A stretch of 64,000 bases of DNA from Reddybacter sp041277045. GTDB lineage: Bacteria > Pseudomonadota > Gammaproteobacteria > Pseudomonadales > Porticoccaceae. The stretch's first letter is position 1; every line of letters begins with the position of its first letter. The stretch spans positions 1,116,001 to 1,180,000 of the forward strand of contig JBGFSY010000001.1 in the NCBI GenBank assembly GCA_041277045.1, written 5' to 3'. Position numbers and translations under genes: made by a program. Below the pieces are notes generated by a model. That model ran no database searches. It had not been told where the DNA came from and worked only from the letters and a program-made list of their open reading frames with translations. Positions 1-8,044 of the stretch are shown here, in pieces.

Positions 1-2
1 AA

Positions 3-905
3 GAGCTGATTCTGCTGACCGATATGACGCGCCTGCACGACCTGCAGGAAACCGTCAGTCGCGACAAGCGGCTATCCGCATTGGGTGAAATGGCAGCCCG
101 CCTAGCTCATCAAATTCGTACGCCCCTAAGCTCTGCACTGCTCTATGTTTCCCATTTAGCACGACCCACGGCAACACCCAGTGAGCGTGAGCGGGTGTCC
201 GCTAAAGTGGTCGACAGTCTGCGTCATATGGAGGGCCTGGTTAACAGCATGCTCACCTTTGTGCGTGGTGGCCCGGTGGTGTTTGAAAATATCGAGCTTT
301 ATAGCTTTACCGATGAGCTGTTGGCATTGGTTGAGCCTTTGGTTCACAAGTCGGGTGGGGTGCTGACTGTCAGTGTGGCGCTGGGTAGTGCGGGTGCGGC
401 CATCAAGGGTGATCGAGACGAGTTGATCGGCGCCGTTTTGAATTTAGTGAATAACGCCATTGATGTTTCTGAAAAATCACTCTGCATCGATATTAAATTA
501 AATGTGCTGGGTGGCCAGCTGTATATCGCTGTTGCCGATAACGGTCCCGGTGTTAATGCAGACATTCGGGAGCGGATTTTCGATCCGTTTTTTACCACGC
601 GTGTTAAAGGCACGGGGCTGGGTCTTGCGGTGGTAGCGATGACAATACGCAGCCATGGCGGCAACATCACCCTTGATACCCGGGCGGATGGCGCCACTGT
701 GTTTCGTCTTGAGCTGCCCTTGCTAGTTCTTGCTGAAGAGCAAGCAGTGGGCGATCCCTTGAGCCGTGATTGTGAACAAATAACGCTGTTTGATGAGCCT
801 GCTTCTGGTTTGGCAGATTTTGTGAAACCTGCCTTTGAAGGTGCCGCTATTGACGGCCGAGAGTTAGAACAGCCAGTACAACGTGTTGGTGGAGGCCTGC
901 GATGA
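3..905 (+). CDS. flrB: Flagellar two-component sensor kinase FlrB/FleS (5' truncated)
   Basis: Histidine kinase that phosphorylates FlrC to switch on middle and late flagellar genes. The reading frame is open from base 3 with no stop, and the residues before the first ATG (base 24) read like the end of a PAS domain, so the true start lies outside the window. Visible: the H-box with AHQIRTPLSSALL, N-box VLNLVNNAID, G1 box DNGPGV and G2 box GTGLGLAVV, which make a complete HisKA plus HATPase_c core, followed by a variable C-terminal tail of about 60 residues. It overlaps flrC by 4 nt (ATGA), indicating translational coupling. The assignment rests on the kinase core and on the flrC-fliE neighbours. 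No membrane segment is seen in the part present, as expected for the soluble FleS/FlrB type. Confidence 0.9.
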   Translation, partial: ELILLTDMTRLHDLQETVSRDKRLSALGEMAARLAHQIRTPLSSALLYVSHLARPTATPSERERVSAKVVDSLRHMEGLVNSMLTFVRGGPVVFENIELYSFTDELLALVEPLVHKSGGVLTVSVALGSAGAAIKGDRDELIGAVLNLVNNAIDVSEKSLCIDIKLNVLGGQLYIAVADNGPGVNADIRERIFDPFFTTRVKGTGLGLAVVAMTIRSHGGNITLDTRADGATVFRLELPLLVLAEEQAVGDPLSRDCEQITLFDEPASGLADFVKPAFEGAAIDGRELEQPVQRVGGGLR

Positions 906-2278
906 GTGAATTTGGTTTAACTGTTTTAGTTGTTGAGGACGACGACCTGTTGCGCGAAGCACTCTGCGACACCCTGACGTTTGCGGGCTACGGTGTTGAA
1001 TTCGCCTGCGATGGCGTCGAGGCTTTGACCCTGTTGCACCGCAAGCCTGTCGATCTAGTAGTCAGTGATGTGCAGATGGCCGCTATGGACGGCCATGCCC
1101 TACTGCAAAATATAAAACGTACCTGGCCGAATTTGCCCGTCGTGTTGATGACAGCCTTTGGTTGTGTCGAAAAGGCCGTTGAGGCGATGCGCGATGGTGC
1201 GGCGGATTACTTAATCAAGCCCTTCGAGGCAGAAGTGCTGATTGAAATGGTCAGTCGCTTTGCGACAGCTAAAGGCGCTGCCGATTCGAGTGAAATGATT
1301 GCCCATGATCCTCGGGCACAACAAATTGTCGAGCTGGCGCGGCGGGTTGCGGCATCCGATGCCACGGTGATGTTGAGTGGCGAGTCGGGTACCGGTAAAG
1401 AAGTGCTGGCGCGTTTTATTCACGACAACTCAAGCCGCAGTGACGGCCCTTTTGTGGCAATTAATTGTGCAGCCCTGCCAGAAACTATGCTCGAGTCCAT
1501 CCTCTTCGGTTATGAAAAGGGTGCCTTTACCGGCGCTCATCAGGCCCGTGCTGGTAAGTTTGAGCAGGCCCAGGGTGGCACATTATTACTCGATGAAATT
1601 TCGGAAATGGATGTTGCCTTGCAGGCCAAATTACTCCGCGTCCTGCAGGAGAAAGAGGTTGAGCGGCTCGGTGGCAAGGACACTATCGCCCTCGATGTTC
1701 GCGTGCTGGCAACGACCAACCGTGACCTGCGTGGCGAGGTGAGTGCCGGGCGTTTTCGCGAAGATCTATTTTATCGCTTAAACGTTTTCCCCATTCCTCT
1801 TGCCCCTCTGCGTGAACGCCGGGGCGATATTTTGCCTCTGGTGCGCCGCTTTATTGAAGAGCAAAGTAGCGAGGGGCAGTCAGTGGCCTTATCTACTCAA
1901 GCTGAAAAAATGCTGGAAGCCTATGCCTGGCCGGGCAATATTCGCGAATTACACAACGTGGTGCAGCGCGCAATGATCTTGCTCAGCGGCGCTACGTTGA
2001 CAGAGGCGGATATCCATCTCGAAGATCCAGGCAGTAATTTGTCAATAATACCGGTCTGTGAAGCGCCTGATTCAACAGTCGAATCCGTTGACGGTTCCGC
2101 ACTGGAAAATGATCTGCGCAGCCACGAGCAGCAAATTATTGTCGATGCCTTAAAAGCCGAACACGGGCGCCGTAAGGAAACAGCCGAACGTTTGGGTATT
2201 AGCCCTCGCACCCTACGCTATAAGTTGGCCAAGTTGCGCGACGACGGTATCGCCCTGCCAGGGCTTTACGGCACTTAA
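902..2278 (+). CDS. flrC: Sigma-54-dependent flagellar response regulator FlrC/FleR
   Basis: NtrC-type activator of sigma-54 flagellar promoters, phosphorylated by FlrB. 458 residues. The receiver domain (about 5-120) has the acidic pocket near residues 12-14, the likely phospho-acceptor Asp56 and Lys106. The AAA+ domain (about 135-365) has Walker A GESGTGKE (160-167), the sigma-54 contact loop GAFTGA (207-212) and Walker B LLLDE. A Fis-type helix-turn-helix ends the protein (ERLGISPRTLRYKL). The start is fixed by the ATGA overlap with flrB. Its likely targets in this window are the -24/-12 sites upstream of fliK and fliL described below. Confidence 0.95.
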   Translation: MSEFGLTVLVVEDDDLLREALCDTLTFAGYGVEFACDGVEALTLLHRKPVDLVVSDVQMAAMDGHALLQNIKRTWPNLPVVLMTAFGCVEKAVEAMRDGAADYLIKPFEAEVLIEMVSRFATAKGAADSSEMIAHDPRAQQIVELARRVAASDATVMLSGESGTGKEVLARFIHDNSSRSDGPFVAINCAALPETMLESILFGYEKGAFTGAHQARAGKFEQAQGGTLLLDEISEMDVALQAKLLRVLQEKEVERLGGKDTIALDVRVLATTNRDLRGEVSAGRFREDLFYRLNVFPIPLAPLRERRGDILPLVRRFIEEQSSEGQSVALSTQAEKMLEAYAWPGNIRELHNVVQRAMILLSGATLTEADIHLEDPGSNLSIIPVCEAPDSTVESVDGSALENDLRSHEQQIIVDALKAEHGRRKETAERLGISPRTLRYKLAKLRDDGIALPGLYGT

Positions 2279-2343
2279 GTGTCATTGTGTCAGCGGTGGA
2301 TTTTTAGAGTTAGGTTAAAGCGGTAAAAATTGAGGAATAAACA

Positions 2344-2670
2344 ATGAGCCAGGTAGCGATCAACCAAGTGTTATCCCAGATGCGCGTGCTCGAAGCAGCC
2401 GCGAAATCGGGCGAAGGATCCAACATTGGTGGCGTGAGCGGAGGTGGCAATGAGTTTGGCAAGATGCTCACCGAAACGATTGATAAGGCCAATGGCACGA
2501 TGCAGCATGCCACCGAGCTGAAAGAAGGCTTTCAGCGCGGTGATGAAGGCGTGGAGTTGCCACAGGTGATGGTCGCCTTACAGGAGGCGAGTATTTCCTT
2601 TCAGGCGATGACGCAGGTGCGCAACAAACTGCTGTCCGCCTACCAAGACATTATGAATATGCCGCTGTGA
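2344..2670 (+). CDS. fliE: Flagellar hook-basal body protein FliE
   Basis: MS-ring/rod junction protein, 108 residues, the usual length for FliE. The C-terminal half carries the family signature (LPQVMVALQEASISFQAM, then TQVRNKLLSAYQDIMNMPL). It lies 65 nt after flrC with a GAGGA-type ribosome site just before the ATG. I looked for a -24/-12 promoter in the flrC-fliE gap and saw no convincing one, so fliE may be read from upstream or from a weak site. It heads the fliEFGHIJ run. Confidence 0.93.
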   Translation: MSQVAINQVLSQMRVLEAAAKSGEGSNIGGVSGGGNEFGKMLTETIDKANGTMQHATELKEGFQRGDEGVELPQVMVALQEASISFQAMTQVRNKLLSAYQDIMNMPL

Positions 2671-2775
2671 TGGGCTTGAACTTGAGAGTGGGCAGGGTGA
2701 TCCAAGTGGAAAAACATGAGAACGAGCATGGCTATCGTGAATACATGAACAGGGTGCACGGGGGAGTAAGCTGAT

Positions 2776-4389
2776 ATGGCTCTGGTGAACCCGGATAACA
2801 TAAGCGGTCAGTTTGTCGGCATGAGTAATTTGCCGGTTGTTCGCCAACTAGGCCTGTTGATCGGTCTGGCGGCGAGTATTGCCCTGGGTGTGGGTATTTA
2901 TTCCTGGGCCAAAGAGCCCAACTATGTGCCGCTTTTTGAGAGTATGAGTGGCGCCGACTCCGCCCAGGTGGTGACGATTTTGGAGCAGAGTAATACGCCC
3001 TATCGCATGCAGGGTTCGATGGTTGCCGTGCCAGCGGGCAAGGTGCATAACCTGCGTTTACAGTTGGCTAGCCAGGGTTTACCGAAAAGCAGTAGTCCGG
3101 GTTTTGAATTGCTTGATGAGGAGCAGAGCTTTGGCACCAGTAGCTTTGTAGAAAAGGCGCGCTTTAATCGTGCCTTGGAAGGCGAGTTGGCAAGATCAAT
3201 TGCCACGCTCAACAGTGTCAAAGGCGCGCGAGTACATCTGGCGATTCCGAAAAAATCCGCTTTTTTACGCAATCAGCAAGGCGCCAGTGCCTCGGTGCTG
3301 ATTAGTCTGTTACCGGGTCGCAAGTTAAACCAGTCTCAGATTGCCGGGATCATTCATCTGGTGGCGTCCAGTGTGTCGGGGATGGATACCGCTCAGGTGA
3401 CGGTGGTTGATCAGCAGGGCAATTTACTCACCGGCAACGGCAGCTCATCCGCTATGTCGATGGGCTCCGAGCAATTTACCTTTGCCAGTAGTGTTGAGGA
3501 AAATTACTCTCAGCGTATTGTCGATTTGCTGGTGCCAATAATGGGTGCCGGTAAGGTACGGGCTCAGGTCACTGCCGATGTCGACTTTACGGCCATCGAG
3601 CGCACCAGTGAGACCTTCGGTCCCAATAACTCTTTACTGCGCAGTGAGCAAACCTCGGAAGAGCGCAGTAGCGATAACAGTAATGCGTTTGGTGGCACGC
3701 CGGGTGCTCAGTCAAACCAGCCCGCTGCGGCTGAAGCTGCACCGGGTGCAGATGCGGCGGCATCGAGTAATACCAGTGCCGCTACTCAAACTACAAGGCA
3801 AGCAACTCGCAATTATGAGCTGGATAAGGTCATCAGTCATATCAAAGAGGCACCGGGCACCATTAAAAAATTGTCGGTGGCCGTACTGCTGGATTATCGT
3901 CAGCAAACAAATGAAGCGGGTGACGTCGAGCGCCTACCTCTGCCCGATGAAGAGATTGAGCGTTTAACCCAGTTGGTGAAAGAGGCTGTTGGTTTTAATG
4001 AGGGGAGAGGTGACAGCGTTAATTTGATGAATGCCTCCTTCCTCGAGCCAGAGATGATGGAGCCCTTGCCCGAGATTCCTGTTTGGCAGGAGCCTTGGGT
4101 GCTGGATATCGCCAAGCAAACCGTTGGTGCACTGGGGATTCTATTGTTGGTTTTTGGCATCCTGCGGCCGGTGATGAAAAATCTCGCGGGTATTGGCAAG
4201 CAGAGTGGACGTGCGGTCAGTGGCGAGTTACAGCTGGGGGCTGAGCAGGGCGGTCCCAGTGGGGTCGCGCAATTACCTCCAGGCGTTACCAGCTATGACC
4301 AACAGGTACAGTTGGCTCAGTCCATCGCCGGACAGAGTCCAAAAAGAGCAGCTAGTGTGATGAGTGATTGGGTACAAGATGGCAGATAA
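2776..4389 (+). CDS. fliF: Flagellar MS-ring protein FliF
   Basis: Forms the membrane MS ring that houses the export gate and anchors FliG. 537 residues. The first membrane helix is at about 27-45 (LIGLAASIALGVGIYSW). Ring-building YscJ/FliF domains follow (about 50-300), then a low-complexity Ala/Ser/Gln stretch (about 310-345), a second membrane helix near 453-471 (TVGALGILLLVFGILRP), and a short cytoplasmic tail ending in SDWVQDGR that binds FliG. A gap of 105 nt separates it from fliE. The 3' end overlaps the start of fliG. Confidence 0.95.
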   Translation: MALVNPDNISGQFVGMSNLPVVRQLGLLIGLAASIALGVGIYSWAKEPNYVPLFESMSGADSAQVVTILEQSNTPYRMQGSMVAVPAGKVHNLRLQLASQGLPKSSSPGFELLDEEQSFGTSSFVEKARFNRALEGELARSIATLNSVKGARVHLAIPKKSAFLRNQQGASASVLISLLPGRKLNQSQIAGIIHLVASSVSGMDTAQVTVVDQQGNLLTGNGSSSAMSMGSEQFTFASSVEENYSQRIVDLLVPIMGAGKVRAQVTADVDFTAIERTSETFGPNNSLLRSEQTSEERSSDNSNAFGGTPGAQSNQPAAAEAAPGADAAASSNTSAATQTTRQATRNYELDKVISHIKEAPGTIKKLSVAVLLDYRQQTNEAGDVERLPLPDEEIERLTQLVKEAVGFNEGRGDSVNLMNASFLEPEMMEPLPEIPVWQEPWVLDIAKQTVGALGILLLVFGILRPVMKNLAGIGKQSGRAVSGELQLGAEQGGPSGVAQLPPGVTSYDQQVQLAQSIAGQSPKRAASVMSDWVQDGR

Positions 4390-5389
4390 GGCAGAAGCCC
4401 TTAAAGGGGTCGAAAAAGCCGCCGTTTTCCTACTCGGTGTCGGTGAGCGGTCAGCAGCGCAAATACTCCAGCATATGGCCCCGAAAGAGGTGCATAAAAT
4501 TGGTGCTGCCATGGCGACTCTGCGCACAGTATCTCGGCAGCAGGCTGAAGAGGTTATTGGCCAGTTCACCGAATCTCTCGGTGAGGCAACGTCCTTTAGC
4601 GGCGATAACGAGGAATTTGTGCGCACCGTGCTGAAAGATGCCCTGGGTGAAGATAAGGCCGAAGGTGTTATCAACACGGTGATTATGGGCCGTGACTCAA
4701 AGGGTGTTGAGGCCTTGAAGTGGATGGATTCTCGTGCAGTTGCGGCAATTATTCGCGGTGAACATCCGCAAATTATCGCCATTGTGCTGGCCTATCTCGA
4801 TAGCGAGCAATCGGCAGAGGTGATCAAGCATTTGCCCGAATCGATTCGCAAAGATGCGGTGGTGAGAATTGCCCAGTTGGATGCGATTCATCCATCGGCC
4901 CTCGTGGAGCTTGATGAAATTCTCGAAAAACAGTTTCGCGATGGCAGTTTAGCCCAGGCCTCGGCGGTGGGTGGCCTGCAATCGACAGCGGACATTCTCA
5001 GCTACATCGATGCTGAGCTTGAAACTGAGCTTATTGAGGCCATTGCTGACGTCGACTCGGAGATGAGCGATAAAGTGCGCGATCTGATGTTTGTCTTCGA
5101 AAACCTGCTCGAGGTTGAAGATCGTGGTATTCAGCGCCTGCTGCGAGAGGTGTCCTCCGATGTGCTTGTTATCGCGTTGAAAGGTGCCGACGCACCGGTA
5201 CGCAAAAAAATCTTTGGCAATATGTCCAAGCGTGCGGCTGAAATGATGGAAGAAGATCTGGAGACGCGTGGCCCGGTACGTCTGAGTGAGGTTGAAGACT
5301 CCCAGAAAGAAATTTTAGCCGTCGCTCAGCGTCTGGCCGAAGAGGGTGAGATAACCCTGGGTGGCACGGGGGGTGACGAGTTTGTCTAA
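4379..5389 (+). CDS. fliG: Flagellar motor switch protein FliG
   Basis: Switch and torque protein on the cytoplasmic face of the MS ring. With the ATG at 4379 the protein has 336 residues and begins MADKAEALKGVEKAA, which matches the family start. An in-frame GTG at 4364 would add five residues and is less likely. The EHPQ motif is at 128-131 in the middle domain, and the charged torque helix lies in the C-terminal domain (LLREVSSDVLVIALKG, RKKIF). The start lies inside the end of fliF (11-nt overlap), typical of coupled fliFG. Confidence 0.95.
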   Translation: MADKAEALKGVEKAAVFLLGVGERSAAQILQHMAPKEVHKIGAAMATLRTVSRQQAEEVIGQFTESLGEATSFSGDNEEFVRTVLKDALGEDKAEGVINTVIMGRDSKGVEALKWMDSRAVAAIIRGEHPQIIAIVLAYLDSEQSAEVIKHLPESIRKDAVVRIAQLDAIHPSALVELDEILEKQFRDGSLAQASAVGGLQSTADILSYIDAELETELIEAIADVDSEMSDKVRDLMFVFENLLEVEDRGIQRLLREVSSDVLVIALKGADAPVRKKIFGNMSKRAAEMMEEDLETRGPVRLSEVEDSQKEILAVAQRLAEEGEITLGGTGGDEFV

Positions 5390-5990
5390 GGTTGTACGCG
5401 CGATTGACCAGCCCCACTTAACGCGCTGGCGGGTGCCCGATGTTGGCCATACTGCCCGCGAGGTGCATACCGAAGAGGAGCTGGAGGCTATTGAGCAACA
5501 GGCCCGTGCCAAAGGTTATGAGGTTGGGCGTTGGGAGGGGCTTGAGGCAGGTCACCAGACAGTTCAGGAGAGCGCGCAACGTTTGGCTCAACTCTATGAT
5601 GAGGCCGCCCACCCCTTTCGCCAGATCACCGAAAGTGTTGAGAGTGAGCTGGCGAAACTAGCGGCTGCTATCGCCGGAGAAATTGTCAGGCAGGAGTTAA
5701 AAATCCAGCCGGCGTTAATTCTTGAAACGGTTAGCCAGGCCTGCTCGGTGCTGTCTGCATCGGCAAGAGATGTCGATGTTCACCTTCATCCGGACGATGT
5801 TGCCATCGTCAAAGACGGCCTGAAAGAAGATCCTCCGGCCCAGCACTGGCGCATTATTGAAGATCGCAGCCTGACGCGGGGTGACTGCCAGATTAACAGC
5901 AGTGCCGAATTTATTGACGCCACGCTGCAAAGCCGAATTGATGGCATTGTCGCGGGCTTGTTATCTGCTGATCTGGGGGCTGATGAATGA
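5382..5990 (+). CDS. fliH: Flagellar export apparatus stator protein FliH
   Basis: Regulates the FliI ATPase and links it to the C-ring. The frame is open from a GTG at 5361. I prefer the TTG at 5382, which gives MSKVVRAIDQPH and has GGGGGGTGA about 5 nt upstream, overlapping the fliG end by 8 nt. The GTG at 5373 is the alternative. The central part is an Ala/Glu-rich amphipathic coil (EELEAIEQQARAKGYEVGR). The C-terminal FliH/HrpE domain has the family features EIVRQELKIQP and HLHPDD. It overlaps fliI by ATGA. Confidence 0.88.
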   Translation: MSKVVRAIDQPHLTRWRVPDVGHTAREVHTEEELEAIEQQARAKGYEVGRWEGLEAGHQTVQESAQRLAQLYDEAAHPFRQITESVESELAKLAAAIAGEIVRQELKIQPALILETVSQACSVLSASARDVDVHLHPDDVAIVKDGLKEDPPAQHWRIIEDRSLTRGDCQINSSAEFIDATLQSRIDGIVAGLLSADLGADE

Positions 5991-7363
5991 GTCAGCCCCA
6001 TGGTGGAGAAATTATCGGTGCTGAGCTGATCAGTAGACGTCTGGCAGCACGCAGTGAAATTCTGCCGCGCGTGGTTGATCCTATGGCCATGGTCAGGGGC
6101 AAGCTGGTGAGAATGGTTGGCCTAACACTGGAAGCAACGGGTTGCCAGGCGGCCATTGGTAGTCGATGTCATATTACTGCCGCTACCGGGGCCTCGGTTG
6201 AGGCAGAGGTGGTGGGTTTTGGTGATGATCGTTTGTTTCTTATGCCGATTGGCTCGGTGCATGGTTTAACGCCCAATGCTTTGGTCACACCCGTTCCCGG
6301 CGACACCGAGGTTAAGGTTGGCGACAGTTTGATTGGTCGGGTGATTGATGGCGCTGGCCGGCCTCTGGACGGCGGTGATACGCCCGTGCTGGCGGGTCAT
6401 ACAAGCCTGCAAGGCCAGGCGGTGAACCCTCTGCAGCGTGCTCTTATTACTGAACCTCTGGATGTCGGCATACGCGCCATCAATGCCTTGCTGACGGTGG
6501 GCCGGGGACAGCGCCTTGGCCTGTTTGCCGGTAGTGGTGTCGGTAAAAGTACGCTGCTCGGTTTAATGACCCAGTACACCGATGCCGATATCGTGGTGGT
6601 GGGTTTGATCGGTGAGCGGGGTCGTGAGGTGCAGGAGTTTATTGAAGAAACCCTGGGCCCGTCAGGCTTAGCGCGCGCCGTGGTGGTGGCATCGCCGGCC
6701 GACGATTCCCCGCTTATGCGTTTACATGGCGCCTGGCGCGCCACGGCCATCGCTGAGTATTTTCGCGATCAGGGCCTCAATGTCTTGCTGTTGATGGACT
6801 CGTTGACCCGCTTTGCTCAGGCACAGCGGGAAATCGCACTGGCCATTGGCGAGCCGCCGGTGACCCGAGGCTATCCGCCCTCGGTCTTCTCCCGCCTGCC
6901 GCAGCTGGTCGAGCGGGCGGGCAAGATCGCCGGCAAGGGTTCAATTACCGCCATTTACACCGTGTTAATGGAGGGCGATGACGAGAATGACCCGGTCGTC
7001 GACTCTGCACGGGCGATACTCGACGGGCACATTATTTTGTCACGACGCATTGCCGATTCTGGCCGTTATCCGGCGATCGATATTGAGTCTTCGGTGAGCC
7101 GAGTCATGAATCGCCTGGTTGGCCCCGAGCGTTTCAAGCTGGTGCAAAACTTTAAGCAGCTATACAGCCTTTATGAGCAAAACCGTGACTTGATCAGCGT
7201 TGGTGCCTATGTGGGTGGCAGCGATAAGCGTATTGATCAGGCGATAGAGGCCTATCCGCGCTTACAGGGTTTTTTGCGACAGGAGGCGGGTCAAAGTGTG
7301 ACTTTAGACCAGAGTTTTGTTGCGCTTGATGGCTTGCTGAGCAATATGCAGGTGCCATTGTAA
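5987..7363 (+). CDS. fliI: Flagellum-specific export ATPase FliI
   Basis: ATPase of the flagellar type III export machine, F1-beta-like, 458 residues. Walker A GSGVGKST is at 182-189, followed by GLIGERGREVQEF, the Walker B strand LLLMDSLTRFAQAQREI and the PPVTRGYPPSVF segment typical of FliI/YscN. The start is coupled to the end of fliH by ATGA. It works with FliH and FliJ, which flank it here. Confidence 0.97.
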   Translation: MSQPHGGEIIGAELISRRLAARSEILPRVVDPMAMVRGKLVRMVGLTLEATGCQAAIGSRCHITAATGASVEAEVVGFGDDRLFLMPIGSVHGLTPNALVTPVPGDTEVKVGDSLIGRVIDGAGRPLDGGDTPVLAGHTSLQGQAVNPLQRALITEPLDVGIRAINALLTVGRGQRLGLFAGSGVGKSTLLGLMTQYTDADIVVVGLIGERGREVQEFIEETLGPSGLARAVVVASPADDSPLMRLHGAWRATAIAEYFRDQGLNVLLLMDSLTRFAQAQREIALAIGEPPVTRGYPPSVFSRLPQLVERAGKIAGKGSITAIYTVLMEGDDENDPVVDSARAILDGHIILSRRIADSGRYPAIDIESSVSRVMNRLVGPERFKLVQNFKQLYSLYEQNRDLISVGAYVGGSDKRIDQAIEAYPRLQGFLRQEAGQSVTLDQSFVALDGLLSNMQVPL

Positions 7364-7408
7364 TACGCATTTTTGTTTCACATTTACAGGTTATAAACAG
7401 GTTGTTTA

Positions 7409-7849
7409 ATGACTAAGATTCAGCGCTTTCGACAGTTGGAAAAAATGGCAGAAAACGCCTGTGATAAGGCCGGGCGTGAGTTGGGTCAGGCACAGGATAA
7501 TCACAGTAAAGAACAGGATCAGCTCAACCAGTTAACGGGTTTCTTTGATGAATATCGCGAGCGCTTTAATAGCGCGGGTGCCACGGGCATGAATGCCCGG
7601 CAGTTGGGTGACTTCCGCGCTTTTTTTGGTCAGCTGGATAACGCTATTGAGTCCCAGCGCCAAGTCATGGTGGATATGGGCGCAAAAGTGGTGGAGCGTC
7701 AGACCCAGTGGGTCGAAAAACACCAGCGCACCCGCAGCCTGTCACAGGCCCTTGAGCAGGTTGAAAAAGAGCAGTTGGTGCAACGCAATAAGCGTGAACA
7801 AAAAGAAACTGATGATCGCTCCAACCCTGCTGGTAAAGGCTGGAGCTAG
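7409..7849 (+). CDS. fliJ: Flagellar export protein FliJ
   Basis: Small coiled-coil protein of 146 residues that sits on the FliI ring and helps export. The sequence is almost entirely charged and helical (RFRQLEKMAENACDKAGREL, then EQVEKEQLVQRNKREQ). The family is poorly conserved in sequence, so the call leans on length, coiled coil and position directly after fliI (45 nt gap). Confidence 0.85.
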   Translation: MTKIQRFRQLEKMAENACDKAGRELGQAQDNHSKEQDQLNQLTGFFDEYRERFNSAGATGMNARQLGDFRAFFGQLDNAIESQRQVMVDMGAKVVERQTQWVEKHQRTRSLSQALEQVEKEQLVQRNKREQKETDDRSNPAGKGWS

Positions 7850-7938
7850 TCACTCGAGAGTTTTAGGATGCTGTGAAAAGGACTTGTCGGCCTTGTATTT
7901 CAACATCTCGTTTAAATAGTCATAACAATAAATAAAGC

Positions 7939-7954
7939 TGGCCCGTGTTTTGCT
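7939..7954 (+). promoter_or_regulatory. Sigma-54 (-24/-12) promoter for fliK
   Basis: TGGCCCGTGTTTTGCT matches the consensus TGGCAC-G-N4-TTGCW at all but one position, with the GG and GC pairs at exact spacing. The predicted transcription start is near 7965, leaving a leader of about 80 nt before the fliK ATG. It lies in the 195-nt gap between fliJ and fliK. Confidence 0.8.
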
Positions 7955-8044
7955 GTTACTCAGCTGGAAAGGTGTTTTTTGAGATATTGTCCGAGGACAT
8001 TATCCACGCCTGTATCAGCAGAGAAATTTAAACGCGAGGTCGTT

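Noticed and set aside
2272..2281. CACTTAAGTG palindrome at the flrC stop
   Set aside because: It includes the stop codon, has no T-run and no good -24/-12 match; probably chance.
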